A DNA stretch of 64,000 nucleotides from positions 372,001 through 436,000 of the forward strand of contig JABELC010000003.1 in NCBI GenBank assembly GCA_028455995.1. Direction: 5' to 3'. The notes below the pieces were generated by a model. That model saw only the letters and a list, made by a program, of their open reading frames with translations, did no database searches and was not told the origin of the DNA. A program made the position numbers and the translations under genes. How positions within the stretch are numbered: position 1 is the stretch's first letter; each line of letters starts with the position of its first letter. The stretch is from Scleromitrula shiraiana. Taxonomy: Eukaryota > Ascomycota > Leotiomycetes > Helotiales > Sclerotiniaceae. Below are positions 47,295-60,251 of the stretch, piece after piece.

Positions 47295-50032
47295 GTTGGG
47301 GTTGGTGGTTGGGGTTTAAGTGGTGGGTTTTAGGGATAGGTTGGAGGTTTTTTGTGCGGGTTGATGTTTGGTTTTGATGGAGAGTATTAAAGTTGGGGTT
47401 GTCAAAACTTAAAGATATGCTTGGGGTTCTGGAATAGGTGCGATGTGATAACTTCTTTTATGAAGGGAGTTTAGGGATTTGATGGGTTTGAGAGCTTGAT
47501 TTGGATAGGATGTTTGAGGTTTTGGATTTTTGAGGTGGAGGGTCCTGGGATTGTGGTATGGAAGGAAGGAAAAGAGGAAGGAGGGCAGAAGGGGGTTAGG
47601 GCGGGTTTATATGCACATATTCAGAGGAGTTACGAATCGAACTCGAAGTTGTTTTCTGAGTCAATGAGTGGTTGGGTGATCAGTGGTATTTTATTTGTTA
47701 GAGTCATGGGTATTCACTGTGATGGAGTAGTTTTGATATGAGTTTGAGTATGAGTATGAGTTTGAATATGAGTATGAGTTTGAGTGATTAATATCGGACA
47801 ATCATGACTGCAATAGTTTGTATCTGGCATTGATTTTCTAAATGAAAATCATTTAGTATTTATATTTCTTTAGTTTATTAATTTACTTTTCATTCTCTAA
47901 CATCATATTATTATTCCTAATGTGCAAATTCCTTATATATCCCATCCAAGTCCAACCAAACCAGGTTCCTCCAACTCTTCCGTGATCATTTTCAAATATT
48001 GTAGATTCATTCATTACTAACACCATACCCGGATACCATACCAGAGAAGGTTTAAACTTGTTTAAGTTTTATAGTATATCTTCTACTATATCGAATCCTA
48101 TCGGGCGGAGTGGTCCATCTCAAATTCGCTTAATGAATGTATATGCCCTCTACATTTTCTAAATATCTCCTCCAGCCACGCTCGCTCATTATCAGCTACT
48201 TACTTCGAACGGCTTTATCATATAGCCTCGGCTTCGTGCTCGATATATAGTATCGTATCGAGAGGTCTCGAGTTGTTGATCTCTTTTCTTACTTCATAGT
48301 GATTGTAGTTGTAGAGTAGTCTGCGAGCTAACCATTGAAGGAGTACTAGGAGGGGTTGTGGGAGGCTGGTTTGTTTTGTTTTATATTTGGGGGGGAAGGG
48401 GGTGGTAGTTTGTGCGGGGTTGGGGGAAGAGGGGGTCCGAGGAGGATAGGGCGGGGCGGATTTTGGATTTGATTGAGGATCGGGTTTTGGTGATTAAGGG
48501 ATGGAGAGGGATGGAGAGGAGAGGGTGATAGAATATTTAGGTGGATATTCTAGGGGTTAATAGATGGAAATAGTGTATAAATAAATACATAAATAAATAA
48601 TCAATTTTTGACATCCCTTCAGCCGACCACAAACCCGTTATTAATGTCAGTGTTAGAACTTTACGAGTGAATGCTTACTAGTAACTTAGCATCGAAGTGA
48701 CTGAGTAAGTGATATTATTCTAATAGAACTATAATAAGAGAGCTGCGTAGAGTACATGGCGGAGCGGGGTGTAGTGGAACGAGATACTACTCAAGCGGGA
48801 AAAATGTGAGGATGGAGCAAGAATATTAAAATAATGGATTTTGATACTAGCCTGTAGTAATACTAGTACTACTACTACTAGTAATTTTGATGATATGTTT
48901 TTAATACTTTCTATATAAATTAATAGTATTAAAAGAATAATAAATGTATTAATTGAATAATTTTTAATTTAAATATATAACTAGTTTTTTAAAAATATAA
49001 ATTATTGATTACTACTAGTAATACTAGTAAAATATGATAAATATTTAAAAATGATGATTTTTCAAGTTACTAATGATTTTTATTAGTGATAAATTCAAAA
49101 ATTTTAAACGCCAGTGTTCGACCTCAGACTTTATATTTTCCCGCTTGAGCACGAGTAAAGTTAATATCAATTATGAATGATAATATTGATGTTATTAATT
49201 CAATTATTATCTACTACTAGTAGTAATTGATAAACCGATCAAATTGAATCTTCTGGATTTTATATCAATGACGTAATAGACATTCAATGGATTGATGTAA
49301 CCCGATTGATGTAACCTGATTGAACAATTAAAATCTAGATCTATCAATGAATCTAGATGCATCCTTGTATCGCACATGTATGTACTATAGAATCACGAAC
49401 CAAAGTGGGGAGCTATCAATATCATATCTTTTTTGATTTTTTGAATGATATGGTAAAAGTGGCAAGATTTTATAACGATTAGCTCCTCTCAGGCTTGTTA
49501 GTAGTAGTAATCTTCTTGTTAGTAGTAATCTTCTTGTTAGTAGTAATCTTCTTGTTAGTAGTAATCTTCTTGTTAGTAGTAATCTTACTTACCATCATGA
49601 TACGGGTCATACTAGTATAGTAGTAATAAGTATAAAATAATAAGTTGCTGCTTTTATCATCATAGAAACACCATAATATTTTTCTACTTTCTCTCTTAAC
49701 CCATACTACCCCAAAACTAATAAATAAACCAACAAACTTTTTCATCTTGTACCTACTAGTACTACTATACTACTATACTAATAAGGCACTTTTTATTATT
49801 CCAAATCTGAACACAACATATTTTTAATCAGGAAAGATTCTGCACCTCGCCACTTTTTTTTACAATAATACATGCATTTCGTATTCAAGAGGAGTAAATT
49901 ATTTCATCTACCTTATATGGATTGATCAAATTAATTCAATTGGTCTTTCGCTGTCTTACTTCGGATATCAACCGGTCATAACCATTATAACCATCAATAG
50001 CCATCAATAATAACATAAATATCTCTCTCACA
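47295..50032. other. Intergenic with minisatellite and inverted motif
   Basis: No supported gene. Contains TATGAG-type repeats (47730-47790), a G-rich tract (48385-48440, GGGGGGGAAGGGGGTGG), clusters of TACTAGTA (48850-48885, 49008-49030, 49212-49225, 49753-49765), an 18-bp minisatellite (about 49495-49590) and a pair of inverted motifs (48790 and 49149). Confidence 0.55.
49495..49590. repeat. 18-bp minisatellite
   Basis: About five copies of AATCTTCTTGTTAGTAGT in tandem. On the minus strand the unit is in a short open frame as a six-residue repeat (KKITTN), but the frame has no other protein-like features. Confidence 0.85.
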
Positions 50033-52849
50033 ATGTCTGCACCACTACTACCTCGTGTCACTGCAGCTTCATCAAGTTCAACTTCTCGGAATACACCGCC
50101 TCAAAGACCGGAACCTACTGCTTTGCAAACACCACAAGATAATGGTAACGACTCGATTGCGGCATTGCGACCAGATATCTCTGCCACTCAGCCTGCCACC
50201 AAGAAGAAGAGAAATAATCATCGAGGAGGAAAGAAGAAGCGTGCAAGAAGACAATCATTTGCTGCGTCGACTGAGGATGGGAATGAAATGGCACAAACAC
50301 CCTCGGCACAACGAGTTGCTCAAGTGCAAAGTGCAGCGAGGTCAAGCTTTTATAGGAGTAGGAATTTGAGTACTACGAGTATTGAAAGTGAAGAACTTTT
50401 GGATCATAGGTTAGTTTGCCTGCGATAATATGAGACATCACGCGAGCTAACTTTTGGCAACAGAGATCATCAAAGTATGCGACCTCGAAGACCTTCAACA
50501 ATGAACCAAAGTATGTTTCGACAAGATATCTACGACAGCCCTTCTTTCAGTCGACCCAGCTACAGTAATCCATTCAGATCATCAGAGGCTATCAATCGAA
50601 GACCAAATACTGGAAAATCTAATGAAGAGGCGGTGGAAGAGGAGACAGATGAGAGAACCCCACTTATCGCCAGCTCAGGAAAATCGAAAAGCTCCTCTGC
50701 CGTTTTTCAACAAGATAGACGTAGTAGACGCGCCTCGAGCAGATCATCTACGAATAGCAAAAAGAAAACGATCTTTGATAAGACGACTTTGGGCTTGCCT
50801 AGACAGAATGAAGAATATAATGTTAATTATCCACCCTCGGTACCTGGATCTCCAGAGCTAGGCGCTACGAATAGGGATATAAGTTTCGGTGATATGATGG
50901 TTCGCGATCAATCTCCAAGTCGAGCATCAATTCATAGTAGAAGATCAATGAGATCACTTAGGTCGCTCAGGGATGAAGCTTGTGATCATGATTCTGTACC
51001 AGGTTCTCCTCGAAGGGATACAGGATTTGAAGGTCGCAGACATACAATAGCATTACAAGCAGAAGAGGATGTTTGCTTTCCAGTTGATATGTCTGAAATG
51101 GCCGAGGAGGATGCACCACAAAGAGAAGGTAGTGGATATAGGCAGGATAAGGTACCTAGACGGCACAAGAGCCGATTCCCTGACCTAAGTTTACTTGATG
51201 ATTGGAGTCGATTCGAAAAAGAAGGAAGAAGTGAAGAACGTAGAGCAAAGAAGATCACAGAACCACAACTTATTGGCGGACGGTTGAGACCAATCCATAA
51301 AGGATGGCACCGGGCTGAGGATGATGCGCCATATCGATTTACTTATTTCAACGAAGAATTCCAAAGTACAATTCATAGTCAAACGATATCCGAGCTAGTT
51401 CAACCTGGTGGAAGCTTTAAGGAACTTTTTGTCCCAGATCCACCGGAGCTTGATGATAGTTCTGAATCCGAACCTGAAGAAGATTCTGATGTTCGTCGTG
51501 AAAATGCATATCTTCGACAAGCACTTGGTAATAATGGAAATAATGGAGATTCGAGGTCAGAGACTCGTCAATCCTCGATAATCGATAATGGGAAAGGAGA
51601 TACGAGACGTAACGCATCTGTACGAAGTGAACGAAAATCCGAATCACATTCAAGGGAAACTTCTGGTGATGCAACACCAAATGGGAGGTTCAAATCACCA
51701 CCACTAAAACCTTCACCAATGAATGGCGAGAAACCTAAACGATATGGCGAACGCCCAACTTGGTGGTTAGATGTTCTTTCCCCAACTGATGCTGAGATGA
51801 AAGTTATTTCCAAAACTTTTGGTATACATCCTTTGACTGCTGAGGATATTATGATGCAAGAAGCTCGAGAGAAGGTTGAGTTGTTTAGACACTACTACTT
51901 CGTTAATTACAGATCTTTCGAGCAAGATATGAATAATGAAGACTTTCTGGAACCAGTCAATATGTATGTGGTAGTATTCCGTGAAGGAGTCATTAGTTTT
52001 CACTTCTCCTTAACACCACATCCTGCAAATGTCAGACGACGAATTCGACAATTGAAGGATTATCTTATTCTATCCGCCGATTGGATATCATACGCCATAA
52101 TCGACGATATCACCGATGTATTTGCACCATTAATTCAAACCATCGAAGATGAAGTCGACGATATAGACGACGCAATTCTCAAACTCCACTCACCAGAAAC
52201 CAATCAAAAATCCAATAAAGACAACGAGAAGAAATCCGAAGCAGCAGATGGTACCTCTGGAGAAAGCGGCGGTGATATGCTCAGAAGAGTTGGCGATTGT
52301 CGAAAGAAAGTCATGGGGCTTTATAGACTGCTGGGTAATAAGGCGGACGTTATTAAGGGGTTTGCGAAACGTTGTAATGAACATTGGGAGATTGCTCCTA
52401 GGAGTGAGATTGGTCTTTATTTGGGCGATATTCAGGATCATATTGTTACTATGACGGGCAATTTGTCACATTATGAGAAGTATGTTCTTTTCCTTCTATC
52501 TCCTTTCTTTAATTAACATTTACATTTTCATCTCCCCTCAAAAAACCTCCACTAACAACCCCCTCCCCCCAGAATCCTCGCCCGCTCCCACGGAAATTAC
52601 CTCGCGCAAATCAACATCCGCATGAACGAGCGCCAAGAACAAACCGCCGACGTCCTCGGCAAACTCACCGTACTCGGCACCATCGTCCTCCCTATGAACA
52701 TCATCACGGGTCTGTGGGGTATGAATGTTTGGGTGCCGGGCCAGGAGTATGAGGGCGATTTGACGTGGTTTTGGTGTATTACGGCGGGGTTGCTGGCATT
52801 TGGGTTGGCGTGCTTTTATGTCGCTAAGATGGCTTATAAGATCGTTTAA
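50033..52849 (+). CDS. CorA-family Mg2+ transporter (Mnr2/Alr1 type)
   Basis: Transports Mg2+ across a membrane; long N-terminal fungal forms act at the vacuole (Mnr2) or plasma membrane (Alr1). Three exons: 50033-50409, 50464-52479 and 52573-52849, joined in frame to 889 residues. The first ~400 residues are disordered and basic/Ser-rich (KKKRNNHRGGKKKRARRQS). The CorA cytosolic domain spans about residues 480-800: PTWWLDVLSPTDAEMKVISK, FGIHPLTAEDIMMQEAREKV and YYFVNYRSF. The C-terminus has RMNERQEQTADVLGKLTVLG, the hallmark GMN (around residue 847, GLWGMNVWVPGQ) and the last membrane helix (WFWCITAGLLAFGLACFYVA). The third exon is clearly GC-richer than the first two. The Mnr2 versus Alr1 choice cannot be settled by eye. 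Confidence 0.92.
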
Positions 52850-53069
52850 GGGGGGGTTGGGGGGGTGTAGGTGTGATTTGGGGGGTAAATTGGGGAGAGA
52901 GGGGAGAGGGGAGAGGGGAAAGAGAGGATTGCGTGCGTGTATGTATATAGGGCAGAAAGGCGGAACGAAGAAGAAGAGGAGGAGTGAGGAGGTCGGGAAT
53001 TGCATTGTACATATACATATATATATACATATATACATATATACATTGGATATACAGATATATGAATGA

Positions 53070-53100
<31 letters not shown>

Positions 53101-55389
53101 CACTTAAGAGTAACGAATTAGATTAGATTTATTATGAGCTCGAGTCGCCATTTTGGGAATTCAATATGGTGGTGGGAACTTGAAGTTGGCATTGCATTGC
53201 ATTTCCCGGTATATTGCAAAGAATACATCTTTTAACAACACTAATATCCATATATAGTAATTCTTGGTCGATTCTCTCGTGAACGCACGAAACAATCTGA
53301 CGTCCAGTTGGGAAGTGTTCGTTTTGTATATCTAGGAGCTAGATAGATGATCAAATTAGTACAGGGTTTCATTTTTCATGAACTATGATCTCTGACATAA
53401 GGCAGGAATTTAAATAACATCTGATATTATTGGGATAATAGACTTTTATTCCCCGGTCTTGCTATTCAGTCATCAGTCGAAAAATCAAAGACTATGAATA
53501 TCTAATCTAATTTAAGTGACTTATATACTCTTGAGGAATCCATTGAACTCAAGAATTGATATAGTATTGATATTTTTTATCATTTTATGTAATGAGCTTT
53601 TAGGATATTTATCTTTGTTGTTTGATCTTTATTTAGATAATCGATCGCTGTTAATGCTCAGTTTGGATGTAATATATATCTCTTCACGAGATATCTTACT
53701 CAGGTGAAACAATGTTGTTTAACATAGTATCTGGATTGGCTTTATACTCCGATCTTAATATATCTCGTCGAGTTGAGACTTCTTAGGGATTGTTGATATT
53801 GATTGAGAATCTGCTATGGTAGTAGTACTTCGAATACCATTCGAATCATCTTGACCGCCCGAGGTAATGTGATGAGAGGTATACATTGAACAGCTGATAC
53901 GTTGGAGGTTTATATATTCATCTCCATTGTCTTGTTCCTATTCATACAATCAGATTGTATCAAAGACCAACCTCACTTCAATATTCCGTCTTTTTTAAGA
54001 TATTAAAATAATTTAAATTTATATAATTGATTTCATTCATCTAACATCTCAGCACTCATTTTCGCTATTGTAGAATACTTTTCTTCTCAAAACAAGCGAG
54101 GTACCCCTTTCACTCCTTCCCAACCCTACAATCTCCATAACCCGAAATAATCGTAAATCTTCAGTTCAAATCGAACAAATACATAACTCATTCTTAAGTT
54201 ATGGCGTAGTCAGCAAATGATATCGGGCAAGTGGATGTTGGCACAAATCAGGAAACAGATAATTCTGAGGGGACTAAGGAGTTGGTAGGTTGACTTCTAA
54301 TTAAATTGATTTTTTTGTTTTTTCTAGAACTTGGGGATGGGATTCGGATTTTTATGAGTGATTGATTTTTTGAATGATGATATGGTATGGTGGTATAATA
54401 ATGCAAGAAGTGGTGAAAGGGGAAGGTGCGGGTGAGCGTTGAATATTTTGATATTTTGGAAAGATGTCGCGTAAACGATGAGTGATCTTCTGTGGGTGTA
54501 TGAAGCTATGAGCCGGATACTTATTAAAAGCTTTTTTTAATATCTCGTTAGTTAATAAGATAGTAGACATTTAAAGTTCATAAACAAATAAGTCAAAGAA
54601 ACCAACAAATCACTTTCTCGTCCAAACTTTAAGTTCAATCAATAAATCTTCAAAATTCTTTCGAAGTTCTAAATATATTCTCTTCATCGTGGGATTCAAA
54701 ACTTAAAAATCCTCCTCTAAAACCAGATAATTTATTTTTATGTAAAGATGTATTATCCCCAATAACTCTATTTATATATTCAAAATGAACAAACACACTA
54801 CATTGAGTATTCAGTGGGGCCCTAAACAAAAGGTAAATACTCGAAAATTCTTTATTTCTTTACAACTTGAATGAGTGTAAAGCTAATTCAAATCATCAAA
54901 GTGTGTAATAGTTTTTGACAGTGTAAGAAGATTGGAATTGGAAATGAGTGATACTAGTATATTGGAGGGAAAGTGGGAAATTAAGAGGTTGATACTAGTA
55001 GTGCTTTTTGTATTTATATTTGAGTGTTGGATTGTTTGATGGATTATCTTTTTGTGTATGAATTACAAGAGAATCCAGATGGAGATATATATATATATAT
55101 ATATATTAAAAACAACCAGTTTTTTCTATTGCTCAATGTAAGAATACAAGACATCTTAATAAAACCCCATTAAATCTACAGTAATAATAGTAAAAAAGAG
55201 AAATTTGAAGTGATGGTTTGATATTCTTGATAATTTATAGAAGAATGATTGGTGAAGAAGTAGATATAACTTCTCCGTTCTTGCTATTTGCCAGTGTCCC
55301 CCCTTTCTAATGTGCTCTTTGTTCTGTTTGAACATGAGTTCACCAACTTGAAGTTTATTGAGATTTATATTGTGTCACACAAAAATGAG

Positions 55390-55570
55390 TATAGTCAAGA
55401 GCTTGTTGATTGATCTATCTAGAAAGGAAGCGAAGCTTCTTTTATATATACTATGATATGACGCTAGAGAGTGCGGAGCACCTTTAATCATATCTAGTTG
55501 ATCATTTGAAGATGATCATGTGATCGTGTCACCATCTGATCTTATTCTTTTGTGATATATTGTTTGTGTC
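55390..55570. repeat. Dispersed repeat copy B
   Basis: Related to 15415-15560: GCTTGTTGATTGATCTATCT, GGAAGCGAAGCTTCTTTTAT, TATACTATGATATGACGC and CTGATCTTATTCTTTTGTGA in the same order and orientation. The core palindrome here is AAGCGAAGCTT-like. Confidence 0.55.
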
Positions 55571-56636
55571 TGGATGCGGGGTTATGGAGAATGGAGTAAT
55601 GAGAATTTAGTGGGAGTTTATTGGCAGTCTAGTGATGATCTAGATGGGGTTAGATCATCGAGTTAGATCACGTCATTGAGAGCAACGCTAGTGATTGTAA
55701 TATTTAAATACTAGTATCTAGTATGCAAAGTTTGAAAAGACATTTATAATTAAATTGACATAAAAATATTTACTAATCATCTATATTTTATACATATACT
55801 AGTAATCAAACTGAATTGATTGAAAAATATGTGAAAGTGTATATCCTGAAAGCACATTCAGAAATGGATTAACGCGTACTAGTACTAATCGTCATCGTCT
55901 AGTTGATGACTAAGAGCGACTACTATCATGATCTACCGAAGCGAATTAGTCTAATTGGAGTTAATTAGCGACCTTCGATCTATGACTCGCATCTACCAAT
56001 GATATGATATAATCATTGTATCACTGGCACATCTGTATTTTACCGTTATATATGATATTGAATTCCGCCAAATTTATCACACAAGATCTCTCTGTCTGAC
56101 GATTCTTAAATTTGAATCGACGACACGACCCGTTGTTCATGTTATATCTATCAGACCATCATGATCTATACGAAAAACACGAAAAACACGAAAATCAAAG
56201 TAAAATCTTTGTTATCCCGCGCCGTTATAGAATACGGGGAGGTACATGGACAAAATAAACGGTACTTCGAGGTCCTGAACACAAAGAATATAATGGTGGG
56301 GAGTTATCGAGCTGTACGTGCTGGATTATGGATTTAATACAGGCATTGAATGAGGGCCCGGGGGATATTGGATTCAACTGGTTCCAAGATCATTCTCTAA
56401 TATAGGAATCTGCTTCATATTTGCAACGATCTATATGGTTGAACGTTGATGGTCATAATTGAATGATATAGCTCTCGGTAAAGGATATGCACACGCTATT
56501 TGAATGTCCCTTCAAGTTGCTGCAAATCTGTCTTCTCCGTATCTTCTATACAACAAGACGACATCTGAAATATATATTTTATTGCATTTCTATCTCCTAT
56601 GCATAAAGAAATTATGCAATATTCAATATTCAATAT

Positions 56637-56682
56637 TTTGTACAAAGTATTTTGTACAAAGTATTTTGTACAAAGTATTTTA
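56637..56682. repeat. 14-bp triple repeat with TTTGTACAAA palindrome
   Basis: Three tandem copies of TTTTGTACAAAGTA; each unit contains the palindrome TTTGTACAAA. Confidence 0.8.
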
Positions 56683-57469
56683 AAACCAAGTTTTACAAAA
56701 CCCAGTCGCGATAATATATTAATATTAATATTAAAACAGTGGAAAATCCAACTTGAACTCAGAGTTTATCATATCAGCCCGAGATCAAAATCCCGACTCC
56801 TATAAATCGACGTCAGCAATTTCATATATATCAAAAACATCGCGTGCTAAGATACAAAATACGATCCAATCAATTGGAACTACCGGTACTACTACTACTA
56901 GTGCTAGTAGTATCAAGTAGCTGATCTCTCGTCGCGAGACTCAGGCTCTAGGATTTAGATCATGTCATATATATATATATATGACGAATTATATGTGAGT
57001 GATGAAGCGAAAAGAGGCGAACTCGTGGAAGCCGTCGGGCCGTTCTACAGAACACATATATATATTACTGAGTGAAAAGAATTTTGGAAGATGAAACCTT
57101 TTTAGATATTCTGTTGAGAGATAAATGTTCACGTTTGGAATCGACATCGTAAAATGGTTTAAGTGGATTAAGTGGATTAAGTGGCATGCAGTAGATCGGA
57201 TCCTCAAAGGTGAACTTCAAAATGAGAATACACTGTGCATATTATATATAACCTTCGAAAGTACATGAATAAACGCATATAATGATTTGAAAGTGAGAAC
57301 TTGAACCTAATGATTGTTCATTATGAGGTGATACATTATAATGATCTATATCAAATCCAGAGAATTTCTTTCATCCGATCCCTTCTGCCTTGTTATTACG
57401 CAATTGAATGCTGAAAGCAAGCCAGATGTAATAATGTATTACCCTTGCCGCCTCATCTACCCCTCCAAA

Positions 57470-58135
57470 TTATCTTGTCGAGGTTTCCGATCCGCATCCA
57501 GAACCAAGTCCCTTCTCAAGGTCATTTTCGTCATCAGCCGCCGCTGAAGCCGAATCCAGTTCCTCTTTACATGAATTTTCAACATTTTTCTCCATTTCCA
57601 TAGCCTCTGCCTCTGCCTCTGCCTCTGCCTTCTCCTTATTATGTTTATCAATGCGTTTCTGAACTTGCAATACCAAGTCGGGGAATCCCTTTGGAGAGAG
57701 TTTCGTCGGAATATCGCATTCTTTGGCATTGTTTACCACCTTTCTTGATCTACCAGAGAGCGACAAAGCCATCTTAAAGTTGGTTCTTTCGTATTTCGTA
57801 ACAGGGAATAGTCCATGTTTCTTCAGTGGAGGAGCAGGTATTTGGTCGTCGATTTTCCGCTGCAGGTAGTCGAATATCTCGTCATTGATATCGGCAAAAC
57901 CATCTGGTGGTTCAATCGAATCGGCGACAGCGAAGAAGCAAAGATCTAAAATCCGGTCTGATCTGTGTTCGATTGGACTTTGTAAAAGTTCAAAAAGAAC
58001 AGCTGCTCGCATTCGTTCTGCACGTTTATGGATTCGATCCGACAAGATAAACCCCAGCCAAGTGCCTATTGAAATAGCTGCGAAAACCAGTAGGTTAAAG
58101 GCCGTCTGAAAAGTCGCCAGTTGTGTACTGGTCAT
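57470..58135 (-). CDS. Small single-pass membrane protein, unknown function, ~221 aa
   Basis: Not recognised. ATG at 58135 (MTSTQLATFQTAFNLL) is preferred because it directly precedes the membrane segment; an upstream in-frame ATG at 58195 would add 20 residues. A membrane helix lies at about residues 9-31 (FNLLVFAAISIGTWLGFILS), followed by the positive flank DRIHKRAERMR. The middle has FELLQSPIEHRSDRILDLCF and RTNFKMALSLSGRSRKVVNN; the C-terminal 70 residues are charged, with an AEAEAEAEAM repeat encoded by GCC/TCT hexamers. Topology suggests a short lumenal N-terminus and cytosolic C-terminus. Confidence 0.6.
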   Translation of the reverse strand: MTSTQLATFQTAFNLLVFAAISIGTWLGFILSDRIHKRAERMRAAVLFELLQSPIEHRSDRILDLCFFAVADSIEPPDGFADINDEIFDYLQRKIDDQIPAPPLKKHGLFPVTKYERTNFKMALSLSGRSRKVVNNAKECDIPTKLSPKGFPDLVLQVQKRIDKHNKEKAEAEAEAEAMEMEKNVENSCKEELDSASAAADDENDLEKGLGSGCGSETSTR

Positions 58136-59246
58136 TTTTGATGGCAATGTCGAATCGTATATTGTTGTGTGTCGTAATATGATGATACTTCTCACTACGC
58201 CCAGTCATGTCAGTCTGACAGTTTCCATGATCATGAGACTTGTATATCCTCACCTGCAATGTATACTGAGTATCCGACAATAACAACTTCTAGAAATTTC
58301 TGGCAGATTCTCAATAAATGCTGTTTTTTCATCATTCTGAAGTATGATGGTAGGATTTTGGGATGACCTTATCTTAAGTACTCGGTTCAGGTTACTAAGG
58401 TCCAACTTTCGAGGTGGTGGTTTGTAAAAGTGGGTATTGGATAGCTCAAATCGTCGGAGGGTTTTAACGACCTTTAGATCCAATAATGACGTCTTCGAAT
58501 GTTTGACTTTTGCTACGAGGTCCTTCATATATAATGAACGGTGCGCACAGCAATAGAAATTCAACCACTAGTACAACATTAAGAAATGTGAAAAAAAAAG
58601 GCAAGGACATGGGAAGCAGAATGTCGATAATGGCAAAACTTCCCATATTCTTCAAGTCTGATGCTAGTCCTAGACAATGAATTTGTCGATGAGTTATTTG
58701 ATTGATTGAATCGATCTCATTATTCCAATCCCACCGAACCAAAAAAAAAAAAAAAAAACTAACAAACTAACACCCAGCACCAACCAAGCAGACCAGGAAA
58801 GAGAACATGCCCAAAACGCACGAACCATCTATTACATACCCCAAACAAACAAACAAACAAACAAACCACACTCATTCCTTCCTTCCTTCCTTCCTTCCTT
58901 CTTTCCTTCCTTCCTCATTCTGCACATGCCACTGAGAAATCGAGGATATCGTGGCTGCGAAGAAAGAGCCCATTTCTCAAGCGAGCAAGCGAGCAAGCGA
59001 GCACCGTAAAAGAAAGGAGTTGGGAAAGAAGGAAAGAAGGAAAGAAAGAAGGGGCAGGGAATATCACTAAGCGCATCGTGAAGAAAACTGCGAGTCGCGC
59101 GAGAGAGGATTCGGATGATGGAGGAATTGAAACTTGCATGGTGAAGAAAAGAACGTATAGGTATTTATGTAGTATATGGATGGATATCTCGTGGGATTTT
59201 GTCTAGATAGAGAGATAGGTATTTTATGAGCAGAGTAGAAGTGGTG

Positions 59247-59277
<31 letters not shown>

Positions 59278-60251
59278 GGAAAGTCAAGTAAAGTAAAGGA
59301 ATCGATTAGTTTGGTGTGGAGGAATGGGATAGAATATTTAAAGTAAAGCAGTATCTATGTAGCTAGTAAGTACAGTTGTGGAAATGGTTGGATAGATAGA
59401 TACATGATTGGAAGTAAAAGAAGAGAGTAATCATCAATCATGTCTTCCCTCTCATACCCCTCCATCCATCCATTCCTCATATAATACGGTGATATGATAT
59501 ATGATATTCACAAAATCAGTGCCTCCCTCCCCTCCTTCCCCCAAAATATTCAGTATGTACGCACGCTCCCAATCCGAACAACCCCGAGCCAACCAACCAA
59601 CCATCCATCCATCCCACGCAAAACCACACCAAAGTAGTAAACCACACGAAATCGAATCCGAGTTCGAAATCTAAGTGAATAAAATAAGAAAACCATCAAG
59701 AAAAGAGTAAGTAAAAGTACGCCAAAGAAACCCCGCCTTCCTTCATCCATCCACCCATACCGCAATCGTTCCGAAAAAAAGAAAAAGAAAAGAATATAAA
59801 AAAATCCCCCTTATATCAAGATCCTTTCCAAACACCATAAGTTCATAAAATCATTCCAATCATATCCCATCCATCATGATATTCGTTTCCCCCCATACAA
59901 GAAGAGAAAAAGAGAACTTCAAAGAAGTAAAAGCAAAGCAGGTCGAATATCCGACAAAGGAAAATAAATATCGATTATAAAAGTATGGAAAGAAAGGAAG
60001 AAAATAATTGCCATTTAATTGAATGAATGTAGATGGTTGAGTTGAAATTTGACTTTTCAATTGCCAGGAAATATAGTAAAAACGCCAAATTGTGCAATTG
60101 CACCCATCCTATACAGAAGTAGCCTTTAAACTTCGTAAATATCATTGTAATCATCAACATACAAGTCTGTATGCGAAAGAAAAATATATCTTTTTAGACC
60201 AGATTTAGACATTAAAACAAAATGTTGATCGTATCTATTTGACAGTATATT
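58136..60251. other. Intergenic with microsatellites; possible small hydrophobic ORF
   Basis: A minus-strand open stretch at 58464-58650 reads MGSFAIIDILLPMSLPFFFT and further hydrophobic residues, but it ends in 60 residues and lacks support as a gene. Other content: poly-A (58741-58758), AAAC repeats (58843-58865), TTCC repeats (58877-58915), AAGCGAGC repeats (58978-59002), ATTG repeats (59248-59276) and GATA-type repeats. The rest shows nothing recognisable. Confidence 0.5.

Larger units (their letters stand above)
52850..57469. other. Long intergenic region with repeats
   Basis: No supported gene. Holds (AT)n and (CA)n tracts (53010-53100, 55085-55108, 56972-56988), poly-G-rich DNA just after the transporter stop, a repeat copy related to 15415-15560, a TTTTGTACAAAGTA triple repeat (56637-56682) and more TACTAGTA motifs (54950-55000, 55710-55725, 55798-55805, 55876-55890, 56885-56915). 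A possible short exon at 54201 is discussed as rejected. Confidence 0.55.

Noticed and set aside
49479..49745. 88-residue open frame with KKITTN repeats
   Set aside because: The repeat is an 18-bp minisatellite, and the rest has no protein-like features.
54201..54290. Possible short exon starting ATGGCGTAG... followed by ANDIGQVDVGTNQETDNSEG
   Set aside because: A stop follows the second codon and no matching downstream exon could be joined. Too little to call a gene.
58250..58742. Two overlapping minus-strand frames with hydrophobic MGSFAIIDILLPMSLPFF
   Set aside because: Short, out of frame with one another, no consistent intron joins them, and no recognisable family.
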